A DNA stretch of 64,000 bases, from NCBI GenBank assembly GCA_900708905.1, contig CAADRB010000008.1:2096390-2160389 (forward strand), given 5' to 3'. How positions within the stretch are numbered: the stretch's first letter is position 1; the number at the start of each line of letters is the position of its first letter. The notes under the pieces are model-generated. The model did not search any database, was not told where the DNA came from, and saw only the letters and a program-made list of their open reading frames with translations. Shown here piece by piece: positions 45,670-58,500 of this stretch. The position numbers and the translations under genes were made by a program. Origin of the DNA: Hymenolepis diminuta. Its lineage: Eukaryota; Platyhelminthes; Cestoda; Cyclophyllidea; Hymenolepididae.

Positions 45670-48600
45670 ATGGAAATTACTGATAACACAGAAAATGTTG
45701 CTCCCCCTGCCGAGGAAGTCTCGGCTAAACAAACTGACGAGAAGCCCAAAGAAATCGTAACTGAGGTCGAGGAACCAACGGCGGAAGAAATCGAAACAAA
45801 TGAGGGCAAAAAGGAAACACCCGAAGAGCCTGAATCGGAACCCGTTGTAGCTCAACCATCTTCAAGCGGAGACACTGAAGTTCGTCAACCGCGAGTTCGC
45901 AGACAAGTCCAACGCCTGTCCGACATGTTAAGTACAAGCTACGCCAAAGAGAAGGAGGCAAAGGAGAAAGCCTTGGACGAGATACTAGCGAAAGGTTCCG
46001 GTACCCCCCTTGGTGAAATTCCTCTTATTGAGGCCTCTATCAAGAAATGTAAACCAGTGGATTTAAAAGTACTTCACTATGCCTGTTTTGGTCGAGCTGG
46101 AACTGTGAATGAAGTGCGATCGAACTTGAGGAAATTCAATGGCCTTCCTTTTGACGCAAAATCTGATGAGTATGCTAAACGGGAGGCTGCTCTTAATAAG
46201 GAAGTATTTTATCTTAAAGCAATTAATTGTTTGACTCATTTTGTTTACACCTTCAAAGCTGTCTAATTTCTCATTCTGGGAGTTGTCAGAAATTGCTTTC
46301 GAACTTGTATTAGTTTGCTTATTTATCTGTAAATGTTCTTTTGTTTATGAAGTTGTTAAATATTATTCTAGTCGATTAAGTGGATCCGTATGAGATTGGG
46401 ATTTTTGGTGGAATTATGTTTTTTTTCTTATGCAGCTCAGTTTGTAGTTTCCGTTTACATCTTCTTATTCATCTCTTTGCTTTAAGAAAAAAATTAACCT
46501 GTTGATTGATTTAAATATTCAAGATATACCTATTTAGGATATTCTCTGTCAGTGATAACAGTTGGAAAACTGAATTCTGAATATTTTGATTTGATATTTT
46601 TATAGTTGTCTTATTAAGAGTCAAAATTTCTTTTGTGTTTCTAACCTCTACGGAGGTTAGAATTACAATCGGTGTGATTGTTTAGTCTTAGAAGATGAAA
46701 TATATTAATCAACAAAGTAAAGTAGAAGGTGATTGTTACTATAAGTGGAAGTCATGCTCTATTGTTTTACAGTTGCTATTTAGTTCAGAAAAATCTGAAA
46801 CCGCTGTTTGATATCTGGATTTATGCATTTAAACTAATTTCATATTGAAATTCTGCCTTATTTCTACGATTTTTGTGAATAGTTTGTTACTCTTGTTACT
46901 TATCTATCTCAAATTTTAGATGCTGTCCAGATTCTAATACAGTCTAGTTGAATTAAGGAGGTTGAGTTATCAAACCTCAAGTGATTTCTAAACCCTATGA
47001 TTATTTTTCTAATTATGTTGGCGACAGATATATGTTAAATGAATGAAATAAAGGTAAGGTTATGTTTTATTTTAGGAACAGTTCTGTGATCATTGTTGCT
47101 GTAGATTACGTGTCTTTATTTGACATTGGTTCTGTTGGAATCTAGCTTTGATATGCTGTGTTTGGCTTTTGTCGGTGTCATTTAACATGATTATTTAGAC
47201 TGTTGAAATATTTCCCTTTGATCTTATTCATATCCCGAATTCAATTCTCAACTTTATGTTGACTCATGATTCTAGTTCTCGGTTTTCCCTTCTACAGCTG
47301 ATCTCCTATGCTAACTTTCCAGTCTTTTTTTTGTGCGTTTGGAAATGGTTTTGAGTAAATTACTAACTCCTGATCGTAATAACAACGTTTTATTTCAATT
47401 TACTTTTCTAGAAAACCTGTAAGGGAGGTTCAAGAAGCACTGCGTCACCTTCACTTGGAGGTTTCAGGTCCCCGAGCTCAAATTGTCACCCGTCTGCTTG
47501 AATTCTTGCTCAAACCAGAGGCCTCTGTAGTCAAATACAAGGGCAAACTTCCACCCTCCAAACGTAGTCGTAAATCCAAGACTGATTCTTCGTCGGATAG
47601 CAAGAAAAATTCCCAATCCGGACGAAAATCTAGGAAGTCTTCTAAGGTATGGTGGTGTTGGGCCGGATTTTTCCCGTTCCTGTTCGTTCTTTATTTAGTT
47701 TTTTACTATGGGATTAGTTTATGCATGTTGGCGATAATTTCAAATCTGTTGCAAGGGGGTCCTGTCCAAAACTCATTTTTGAAGCTTCTAGTGAGAATTT
47801 TTACCAACTGATTATTTTGGCCACGTTTTGGTTACTTTGATCAGTAAACTCGATCTTAAAAAGTCTGACTTGAATATGCTAAGATATTTTGTCGAAAAAT
47901 GATCAGTTAATATTCTCGCATAAGCTAGTAATTGAACAGTGTGTCTGGCTTTCAATAACCAAGCTATTAGAACAATGAAGGATTGAAGTTAAAGATTTCA
48001 TTGATTTGTTCTCGAAAATTGCTGAACAGCATTTTCTTCTAAAGATCTTCATTTGAGATAACTGAGTATTGAGTTCTTTTTATAAGATTGAGTGATGGTA
48101 CCGCTTCCATACTCATGACTGCTGAATGGTTAGTTTGTGTAAAATAATTTTGTGCCTAACACGTTGTGTTGTAATCCATGGAAAGTCGAAAGGTGTAATT
48201 TTTCTTAGTGGTAGGGCGTCTGAGTACGTGGAATTGTCAAATATTCCCATTCGAAATTGAGGAGATAGGATCGAGTAGATATCGAAAATAGATTTGATTT
48301 GTTTGATTTTTCTCTTGGTTTGCATACTATTAACTTCATGGACAGTTCATTATTCTGTATTCCAGTATTCAAATTTGATTGTAATGCTGGTTCTTGTGTG
48401 AATTTGTATCCGTGATATCCTGTGCTTATTGGCCATTTGATTGACATGTTTGGTAATAACATTTCAACTCACTGCAATGCAGAAAATTTTACCCTTTTTT
48501 TATGCTGCGATAGCTAAAAGGAGGGGATCGGAAAGACGTTGAAAGTAAAGTTCAAGTATCAAAAGAGTCTTGCTTATAGGCTATTTCACGTTTTAAATTT

Positions 48601-51600
48601 CATGATTCACCGCCTGTATTATTGAGCAAATTCTTGTCCATGATATCCAGCGCTTTTTGATCGGTATTGAGGTCTGTCTTGCTACTTCAAATCATTTTTC
48701 TTCCAAGGTTGAGAATCAGAATGGTCCAACATGATTTTAAACACCTTACGTGATCTTAACATAGCGGAACTCCGATTGGCCAAAATTTTAACTTCGATAT
48801 GATTTCAATGTTTTTTTCTTACAATGCTGAAGGTAGCGACATTATTGCTAGTAAACATGATTTTAGCATAACAGAGCTCGGGCAATGTATTTGAACTCTT
48901 GACTTACTCTGGCGATTTCCTCACCATATATGTATTTTATATATATTTAGGAAAGCGAAGAGGAAGAAGGTAGCAGCGATGAGGAACTAGAAGAAGAAGG
49001 GTCTGAAACAGAAGAAAAACCCGAAACTACTTCAGCAACTTCGACCAAGGAGGCCTCAGATAGCGATGATGATGATGGTGATGATGATGATGACTTCTCT
49101 CCAGCTGGTGGTAAGAAGCAGAAGAAGGTCGCTGGCAAAAAGAAGTTTGCACCCAAGAAACGTAAGGCTGCATCTACTAGTAAGTCCGCTACCCCAGCCA
49201 AGCGACGAAAACGCGCAAAGAAGGCTGAGACAGAATCTGAGAGCGAGCAAGAGGAAGACGAGCCCACTCACTTAGAGGAGTCTGGTGATGAGAATTCGAA
49301 AGAGGAGAAAACTGATGAGAAGACAGAAGACAAACAAGATAGTGATGATAATGATGATGACAAACCGTTAGCAATGGTGTCTTCCTGTTCTGTAAAATCG
49401 GATGAAGCAAAATCTGATGGTATTGAGAATCTGGCTGCTGCTGCAGAATCGTCAAAGCCTGCTGAAGGGGAAAATGAATCTGCTCCTTTTCCTTCGGATG
49501 AAGAGTTGAAGGAGAAGACTATTGAACTCTTGATGAAGTCCAATTTGAATGAGGTCTCCATGAAGACTATCCGACAATCGGTATGTGTGAAGCCAGGTTT
49601 CCAACCCTTTACAATTGGTGTTCAATTCCATGCATTATAGAAAACGGAAGTAATAAGTTATTTCTCTATTACTGAAGTTAAAAAAGTTGAGCCACGTTAG
49701 TGACCAACTGAAAATACCTGTTGCTGCTGACTCCTTGTATGCTAGTGAAGCAGCGGTCAACTTGATCGTTTGCGAAGTCAGATGACACAGGTTCGGTGCA
49801 ATGGTGTCTGTGATCGGAATTGTCGACCTCATTGATTAAGTCTGGCTAATAAGGGGTGGGGAGTGGCAGAAATCTAGTTTCTCATCTGAGAAGCTCCATG
49901 ACGCTAGCTCTCCCCAAGGTAAGTGTTGGAAAGCGCGTTCCTAAATGTGCTTGGAGTTAATTTGTTATAATGCCAACTGTGTATAGTATAACGCCCAAGA
50001 CTGACAAGAGATCGAAATAAACAAAGTCTATGAATAGTGCGTTGCTTTGATCGTTACAGCTGGGAAATATGTTTTATGGAAGTTAAATGTGAATCCAGAT
50101 CAATCACTAAGACGAGTGTATATCGAGTGTAGCATTTACCGATCTAATACTACCAAATTATTAATTCTGAGTAGGGGAAGAAGGTATGGGATATGCGAAT
50201 GCACTTGAAATATTATTGTGACCCGATCATAAGGTATCTCACAATGAGATCAAGAGTACTCTGTTTGGCAAAGACTCAATCTCCCTGTGCATTATCTGGG
50301 CTTTTCATTATCTTACCACTCTGTCATTCTGATATGTTCTCACGTTAGGGCTGACTCATTTTAACCAAGACCCGTCCATGTATCATACTGGTAACTTTTT
50401 TGTTTTCAATTTTCTAGAGAGGTTCATGTTTTTATTCTTGGCTGATTTGCCTTGACTGTTCTCACACTCCCCTATGTGATAAAGTTGTTAATGATTGTTT
50501 ATTTGTTTTAGATCGCTGATTTATACGCTAGTGTCGACCTCTCCTCGAAAAGGGACTATATAAACGGTCTCATAAAGGAGGTATGTACCGCCACGTGAGA
50601 TTATGTAAAAGCTATTTGTGGCAAGGTTACAAAACATTGCATAATTTTCATCAAGATCTTGTTCAATTTCCGTTTGAGCAATTATCAAATGTATCTCTTA
50701 GAGAGGTTTTATTGTTTTTTTTTGTTCTCTAAAATAAGCTCTGGAATTGGTCAAGTGGATTGGATTCTGCTTAAAAATTAAAATTATTTCAGTCAATTAA
50801 GTACTGTTGTCCTACGGTCTTATGATCTCCCTCCTCCATTTACTCAGGGGAAGCCATCTTATACTTGGTCTCAAAACTAGTGGTCTAGACAAATTCTCAT
50901 GCCAGCAGTAAGGGTATTGCGCTCAACGCTCACAGTTTCAAAGTCAGTCCTCCTGGGTTCAATCGTAGCGGTCAACAAAAGTAGTGACAGATTTTAATTC
51001 CTGGATACTACTTATTTGCTCAATATGAGTGTTTTTAAAGCACTTCTTGGACTTAGGTATTGTGAAACCCGGATCATCGAAATTCAACGCACCACTGTAG
51101 TAAAAACCGCTTATGCCTGAGCTCATTAGAGGGCGATCATTATTAAACCAATATTGGTATGCGCTATCTTACCTCATTAACCTTAAACTCAAACTCGTGT
51201 GCTCCCAACGAAATGTAGCAAAATTGGAGAGTCATTTGTAGTGGTTAATAAGTGTAGGACTTTATATCCTTCATAATAAATTTTAAACTCGTGATGTTAT
51301 CTGTCGCAACGATTTTTTTAATTACCCGCGTACGTGCAAAGTTAATACATGAAGTATTAGCTTAGATTTAGAAATGGGCATGACCTGTGGATTTCGGCGT
51401 TTATGTAATTCTTATGTGAGAACCTGTGATAGGAAACGGAATTGAGTGGCGGAAGTTCTGAGCTGAATTATTTTATCGCTGTTCCTCTGAATGAGATTTT
51501 ACCCCTTCCATATTACTAGATAATCAGCCAACAGCTTACCCAATTTTCAGGGTTCAGGCAACTGCAGTCACCTGGATTTTTATTATCTGGTGGGGTATCC

Positions 51601-51740
51601 AATCACTTTCCTTTTTATTAACGAAAATTCGTCTGAGTTACGAGTTTTCCGTCTTCTTTCTACTGGCGTTCAATGTTTATTTGTATTATAAATCCTTTGC
51701 TGAACATTTTTTTTTGTAGTACCTGGCCACCAGTACCTAG
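45670..51740 (+). CDS. DEK: DEK chromatin-associated protein
   Basis: Nuclear DNA- and histone-binding protein. Exons: 45670-46203, 47428-47646, 48951-49580, 50512-50580, 51720-51740; 490 aa (human 375). The start at 45670 is preferred over the in-frame 45637 because an acceptor (cgttttag) lies 4 nt upstream of it. Residues 1-110 are acidic and disordered. The SAP-containing core follows, with GRAGTVNEVRSNLRKFNGLPF (motif split: GRAGTVNEV, RSNLRKFNG, LPF) matching the animal 'RPGTVSSLKKNVGQFSGFPF', then ALRHLHLEVSGPRAQIVTRL. Exon 3 is low-complexity acidic, with DSDDDDGDDDDDF and basic nuclear signals such as AKRRKRAKK. The C-terminal DEK domain (about 432-490) has DEELKEKTIELLMKSNL and ends YLATST. 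The exon 1/2 junction is uncertain (see findings). Very confident on family. Confidence 0.9.
46204..47427 (+). other. DEK intron 1
   Basis: About 1.2 kb. No exon or mobile element recognised, but a microexon here cannot be excluded because the flanking phases fit poorly with the best acceptor at 47411. Confidence 0.5.
47647..48950 (+). other. DEK intron 2 with repeat E copy
   Basis: A 1.3-kb GT-AG intron carrying repeat E copy 2 at about 48594-48860. Confidence 0.6.
48594..48860 (+). repeat. unnamed repeat E, copy 2
   Basis: The core GAGCAAATTCTTGTCCATGA at 48623-48642 is identical to the reverse complement at about 24.9 kb. A downstream segment (aacatgattttaaacaccttacgtgatc) is similar to 59390-59435 (tacacgattttcagcaacttacagttt). 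Confidence 0.55.
49735..49970 (+). repeat. tRNA-like SINE, copy 1
   Basis: It lies in DEK intron 3. A-box-like gctagtgaagcagcggtcaa and B-box-like aggttcggtgcaa are spaced as in a tRNA. The body aagtctggctaataaggggtgg aligns with aaatctggcttttaaagatggg of the copy at 53.5 kb. It lacks tRNA folding, so it is a SINE rather than a functional tRNA. Confidence 0.6.
50895..51130 (+). repeat. tRNA-like SINE, copy 2
   Basis: It lies in DEK intron 4. B-box-like GGGTTCAATCG near 50955 is preceded by an A-box-like cagcagtaagggtattgc. The tail ctcaatatgagtgtttttaaagcacttcttggac matches ctcactatgagtgttgaaaaataccttcccaaac in the 53.5-kb copy. Confidence 0.55.
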
Positions 51741-52520
51741 ATGTTCTCTCATCTACTACTCACCTCTATCGCCGACGAATTTTAAATAAGCTGGATTGAT
51801 ATTTTATTGTTAATTGTAATGTAAGGCTATCTCCCTTCCCTCTATCCAAAATTTTTGTACAACTGCATTTAATCCCTCCAGTATGTGTCCCGAGTATAAC
51901 ATTTTCTTAATATCTACACATGTATGTGTGCATTATTCTTCAATGAAACCTATTAAATTAAAAAATCTGTAATGGTTTTCACTTGACTTCTTTTTATGGT
52001 TTGCCTGTAACGCACTGCCACCAACTCTTGTAATCCTCACGTAACACTAATTTCCACTTTGTCTTTACATTTCAGTAATTTACCAAGTCGATATTAGGTT
52101 GTGCTAAGATGTACCGCTAATGCCATAGGTAATTTATAGTTTCCCGATCAGGTGATTAGCCAATAAGAGATCTCGTCTCATTTGGATTAGCCAATCAGGT
52201 GATGCGAATTAGGAAATCCTGGAGCAAATGACTGCATGACACTTTATTAAATTAAAATGTCAACTCAGTCTTAATAAAAACACCCTCTTTAGAAGTTAGC
52301 CAATTAAAACCTCTCACTTATGGTTGTTAATCACTTCAATGGCTCTGAGAACATAGCACAATTTATAAACATAATTCTGCTTAACACAAATTAAATTGTG
52401 TGATGGAGTTATTATCGATTTGGTCAAATAAATGGAGAAGTTAGCCATAATTGATTAGTCGAAGTTTCATAACAAACACGCCAGTAGTACTGATGAGTAA
52501 TAAGTATAACTTATTTTTAG
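51741..52520 (+). other. DEK-DIPK2 intergenic region
   Basis: 780 bp between the DEK stop and the first recognisable DIPK2 exon, same strand. An ATTAAA at about 51951 is a possible DEK polyadenylation signal. No convincing upstream DIPK2 exon with an ATG is seen. The region ends in ttatttttag, an acceptor. Confidence 0.5.
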
Positions 52521-55500
52521 GCTTTCGGTGATCCACGTTCTGTTATTGCTTATCGCGGAATAAACGAAATCCGCAGGGAGAAACCATGTTGGAAAGCAAC
52601 TCTCGTTTCACCATGGTTTTACATCTCAACAATTGGATTTCTTATTGCCCTTGGGATGGGACTTCACATCTATTCTCAGTCGAAATTGAAACCAGTAGAT
52701 GTCGATCTATTGGAATTGGCAAAATGTCCTGCCTGCTTTGGACAGTCAGCGTGTCCTGCTTTCTTCAGAGGTGGTGTACGATTACCCACCCTCTATGGAT
52801 ATCGGCCAATCCATGCAAGTGATTTTGAAAAGTTCGATGGGTTAACGGATGTGGATTTAGGTTAGTTGGCAAGTAGGCTTAACGATTCCTAACTCTTCAT
52901 TATGCCTCTATGCTTAAATGTTAGTATTATTATCATCAGACAGATGTAATTTTTGTATACTCTTATCATCAGAAAATATTTTCTGTCATAAAATGATAAG
53001 GTTACATTGGACTTAGAATGTGAATTGAATTTTCATTATTGGAGCTGTTATAACTAATGACTCAGTGCCTTCTCAACTCACCCTCATCTGTGAAGATTTG
53101 CTTACAAGCATGAATTCATTTTAAGCCGCACTTTTCGAACTATACTGATGTAAGATGATTAAAGGTCCCACTTTTCACAGAACTTTAAGGCGCCATTTTT
53201 CCCACCTAAAATTTGTTGGTATCTAGCAAACAAACTGTAATCCAAAACAAATACAGCTAGCGTTCTCTCCTTTAAATTCTTATTTAGAGACCTAATTTTC
53301 TATTCCTCTGCAATGCCCATTTCTCTTTTCTAGTTGTTTACGGTCTAGTTTTATCCATTTTAAGATAAATAACGGTTGCTTAACGGTGCATAGTTTTAAT
53401 GAGTGCCTCAAATGCTTTTACCCGAAATTCCATCAGGAGCATATATAAACCTGTAGTGTAGCGGTTAATGTGCTCGTTTGTGAAGCCACAGATCGCGGGT
53501 TTGATGTCCATCGATGCACACCGGTTAAATCTGGCTTTTAAAGATGGGAAAGAGTTCCAGTTTCATATCATATGATGCTACTTCTCTACTCACTATGAGT
53601 GTTGAAAAATACCTTCCCAAACGGGCTTGGAAGTTATCATTGGAGGTATATGGTCTCGTAAGATATTTTATGTGATTACTTCATTGGTCATGCATTTCTC
53701 ATTCGATGGGATTAAAGAAGTCATCCTGTTATCATTTATTACTTTCAATAGCAAAACAAAATTGCAAATTTAATCATGAGAAGACTTCTAAAAATGAAGA
53801 TAAGTGAACTAGTTCAATAAGGAGTACAAAGGTGAAAATGTTTAGTAGAATTAGGGAATAAAATTGATGTTCGGAGTTTATTGAATATTTGACCGAATTG
53901 AGGGGTTGAGTTATAAGTAGAATGGTAGAATGGTACACTGTCCTGATAATTTATTTAAGTGGTATTATTCTTCAGGCATGTTAGAAAGAGAACCAGCAGT
54001 TCTGCGTCAACTTTATTTTCCCTCTACGTCATCAGAAGTGGATGTTGAAGTATGCCGACGACAGAGATCAGACGACTTCCAAGATGAAGCGCCCCTCCCA
54101 AGATGTATTCCACGTCTGTCAATTTGGAGATGGATGGCTACAGATGGCCCAGGAACGAGTGATCCAGTGGATGTGAATATTGTTAGAAACATGTCGGTCT
54201 TCACACGATGTGCGTCGCCAAGACTGTTGCAGCTTATTCAGTCAAGGTAATTAGAGTAACAATTTTGTTTTCGATTGTATATTTATGGCGGGATGGGTTC
54301 AGTATTTGAGAGAGACCAATCCTTGATGAAGGAAACTGCACGAGCTCGACTGCCACAAGATAGGATGAAGACAGAGTCGGTAGCAAATACTTACTGGGAG
54401 AGAACAGAAGGGTGGCAGCAGTCTTCTAAGTATGACGTGGAAAAAGTAATTAGGTGGAATGGTAAAGCTAATGCTGAATAACAGATGAAAATCGACAAAA
54501 TATTTAATAGCCGAGGGACAAAGGTGAGGTAGGAAGCTATTAAAAATTGATAAGTAAAATTCGACAACATATAACGAATGTAGGTCATAAAGTCACCACA
54601 TATTTGTGTGCCTGGATGCCTTATTGTTAAACGTCAATGCGTCCGTGCTGCTATCGATTTCCAATAATTGCTCATTTTTCAGGCCTTTGTTAAAATATGT
54701 GATTAATTGTGAGGGCTATGGTGTGACTCATTTACCCTATTTTAGTCAGTGTTTTTATTCCATTTTGTGCGTTATTCTAAATGCACCCCAACATATCAGA
54801 ATACCCTATTCACAATAGTGATGCTAAGTTTTAATGGGTTAGAATAGTGACTCCTTTTATACTTGTAGGGCAATAGTCATTTCCATCATCTTCAGAGCTA
54901 GAGTATATGTTCGTTACCTACTCGTAGGATAGTTTTTAATTTGAGATCTGAAATTTTGGAGATTGAAATATGAACAGCGTGAGGGAATAAAAAACCATTT
55001 GAGATAGGGGTTAATCTTTTATTTTTTACTTTTCTTTGCTTTTTTAATATTCCGATTCAAGAAACTGGTGATAAATTTGGGGTTTTCATTTAGTTATTTA
55101 TGGTCCATATGGATTTTAAGCAAATTAGTAGCACCTTGGAGCCCGTATATTGAAAAACTTGCATTCCTCCCTTATTTTGACCAGCACAATTGATCGTTCC
55201 TTTCACTGGATATGCACTGATGAGTATTGAAATCACAATATAACCAAGTTTCCTCTTTATATTTAATCAACTCATATTATCGTTGTTGAGCTCTTCTAAG
55301 CCTCCATTTCAGTTGAGATTTCCCCTCTTTCTCAAAAATTTTACTGATTAACACTTGCCCTAGGCATGGCTAGTAATGGTATTTGCGTCAGTCTAATAAA
55401 ACCTTTATCAGTTAACTTAATCATTCCTCATCCAGACAGCACATTTTATTCAGCAGTCGAGCCCATAATTCACATAAGTCTCAAACAGGTTTATATAATT

Positions 55501-58500
55501 GTTTTCCATTTTGTCTGTTTTTCTAAAAAGGACTTCATCTTTGCTACAAATAGGTCCTAACAATTCTTTTTTGGGTGATACAACTGAACTTCTCTATATT
55601 GAGAGCAATGGACCTTTTTGTCCATTAACCGCCAGCCTCAGTGACCGTCTGAGTTTTTGTGATTCGGCCACGTCTAAGGTTCCCATAAGACGAAACACAG
55701 TCCCTTCTCTTTCTCAATCAATGTTTTTACTGCCTTAGACATTGGTCTGATTTATCCCCGCGTCTTCTATAGGAAGGAAGGTATCTTGAAGCCATTCGTC
55801 TGAGATTCGCATTCTGCCATTCCTTTTAATGATTAGAATTAACCAGTGCAATTGGGTATTCATCAATAAATATCAATCTCGTGATCTCTGGCTCGACAAA
55901 CGTGCACTTTGATCACTGCAATGTCAGAGCAGTTCCTGATCAGCGTGGTTTCGAGCACTGCAATTAGATTAATTCGATCATATCAACTTAATTGAAGACC
56001 TACTAAATGAGCGTGATGCATGACTGTTTGATATTGCTTTGCTATACACGCTGATTGCGCAGGCGAAACGCATATATAAATGGACAAGTGAAGCCAGTAG
56101 CAAATTTGACTGGAAAGCTTATAAAATGAAAGTTAATCCTCTATAAACACTTGTACTAAAATTATCCGTTGTATCTTAACATTTTATCATCTTTCTGTAG
56201 ATATCGTGAACGTTCTAGCAATCTACATCTACCTGCTCAAAAATTGTGGCTGCGTTTTGATGAACTGACACTTCTCTTCAATCTGGCAATCAATCCACAT
56301 ATGGTTATCGCTACTACCTTTCCTCCTAATGAGGGTTGGCCATTCCCCCTTCAAATAGGAGCCTGCGGTCGAATGACCCTGGAAAAAGGGACCACAAAAC
56401 CACTTAGTCTTTTCGTTAATGTAAAATTCTGTGTAGATATTTTGTGTCTACTGAAATTATATAAGTAGCTGTATATATATATCTTTCAGGCTCCAGTGAA
56501 AACAAGACTTCAAATTCTCAAAAGTCTCCTCCAGATACCTTCTAAATTAATTTCAAATGCAACCCTTGTTGATCCAAAAAATGGGGATTTCGTCCTCTAC
56601 TTGGGAGATTATCGATGGAATGTCTTTGGGGTTGATCCGTTCACCTACCACGTCAGCATCATTCAAGCGCGTCATATTATTGCCGTGGATTTGCGAAAGG
56701 TGAGTTCATTGGAGACGTAATAGTTTTATTAATGTAGATTCAGTAGAAATATTGGAGTGTGCTGTTTGTTATTTCCCTGAAGAAGAAAGTTGGTATTTAA
56801 AGATTTTTTGATATTTTTAAGGAATAATTCCAACATGTAATTAAATTCCTAGGTATATCATTGCTCAATTTTTAGCTGTGTTGTAAGTGCTCCCTTAAGA
56901 TTAATCGAATTATTAATAGCAGACATTTCAAGATACTGATTGAGCAAAAGATTTTCAGTTGTCAGAATCTAAAGTCAACAGGATTTTTAATGATTTTTCT
57001 CCACGGAAGGTGTGGCCGTTTTTGTACTCTATGATGTTCATTTAATTTGATCATTTGTCATTTATTTTTATTATTAATTACTGATATTTTCCTGATCTTT
57101 TCGTGTCTTCTTACATTACCGGGCAATTGTGACTTAATATGCGGTCACATAATGTAGAAATATACTCGTACTTTTGCTTCCTGATTTGCTTTTACTATCA
57201 TTCAATTATGCTCCATCGAATTTCGACATTTTTTGTTTAATTGTCAACTCAAATTATTTCCAAATGCTCATCCATTATAATTTCCAAGCACATATGGGAG
57301 AGCAATTTTCAGACATTCATTATGGAGTCTTTCTGATGAAAAACTCGAATTTTAACACTCCTTTTGCTTATCCATTAACCTACGCTAGTCGCTATATCAA
57401 CTAGGTGCCCATCCATGGGCCTTGAACTAGTCACTTCTTGTGTGATTTGTTAATAAGCGATATTAATATATAAGCTGTCCATCTCGTTTATAGATATAAG
57501 GATTTAGTTTCTTAATGGGATCGACAGCTTGTGTTTGCTTAATTGAAACATGTTTATTTCAAAATTGGTGAAATTTTATTGGGCTTTGCACTCATGGCTT
57601 GATTAATCTCTCGCTGCAACATTGCTGTTCTTTCTTCAATGACTAAATGATTATTTTTCTCATTTTATATGAACGGATAGAAGTTGATTTCACACTTCCC
57701 TAACGTTCCTATCAATTCATCGTATTCAAAACTCCTAGTCAGAGCTCTCACGGTCGTGCTATCTTAAATTTATATCTGTATAGTTTGTATAATTTTACCC
57801 TCTGTTGCATAAATTTCCATGTCTAGACTGTCAATCGTCAAACCCTCCTATCCTCTCTTTAATTAAATTTTACGCATGTATACCACATACCCAGCCCTTT
57901 TTTTCAACACCTCTTAACTGGGGCGCCAAGCTCTACACAGCACATGTTTCTTCGGTCACGGAAACACACTGCATGTTGGTTCCTTCTACCTCGTTCTTAC
58001 ACTTTTCTGGTCTCTTTCTGTTCTCCTGGTGTCACCATGGTGCAATGCATGAATTTTCTCTGATCACATTTGCATGCGTAGATGTATGATGCCAACTACA
58101 ACTACTTGGGGTCTTTCACATTTGCATTTTCCTGCTTTAGATTACTCTCTCGCTATCGCTTGCGCCCACGACTAATATTAGTCATTTGCAAGAACTACTT
58201 CTTTGCTTTTTTAGAATTGCCTCAATGTATGTGCTAATAGAACTGAGAAGTCAGCTCATAGACGTAGGATAACCTGTGAGATTATAAAATACTCCCCTTA
58301 ATGAAAGGCATGATAATGTTGAAATACTATATGGTTTGCCTAATGAATCATTAATTCTGAGCTCTCACTGTCGAACCACATGATAAGTTTTGAGACACAG
58401 CTGTATCTCGTATATCCACCTAGTTGATATAATATGCCAAAATATGATTTAGTAAAATTTATCCTCTCTGGAGTCTTTTGGGTCCTTGTCTGTAGTTCCC

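Larger units (their letters stand above)
49581..51719 (+). other. DEK introns 3 and 4
   Basis: GT-AG introns 49581-50511 and 50581-51719. Apart from the two SINE copies, no other feature is recognised. The short exon 50512-50580 between them encodes IADLYASVDLSSKRDYINGL, part of the DEK C-terminal domain. Confidence 0.6.

Noticed and set aside
47647..47811. hydrophobic extension after DEK exon 2 (readthrough open frame)
   Set aside because: It follows a strong AAG|GTATGG donor and breaks the DEK family alignment; it is intron sequence.
49056..49561. several Ser-rich minus-strand open frames opposite DEK exon 3
   Set aside because: Shadows of the acidic low-complexity coding strand (GAA/GAT codons read as TTC/ATC and Ser codons).
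53451..53512. possible functional tRNA gene
   Set aside because: A and B boxes are recognisable but an acceptor stem and anticodon loop do not form, and related copies with a common 3' body make a SINE more likely.
54275..54481. open frame after DIPK2 exon 2
   Set aside because: DIPK2 exons 2 and 3 join in phase across it with good family alignment, and the segment itself has no homology.
55217..55236. CTGATGAG...GAAATC resembling a hammerhead ribozyme core
   Set aside because: There is no stem II of adequate length and no paired stems I/III by eye, and the motif is not conserved in the sister copy of repeat F at 23 kb.
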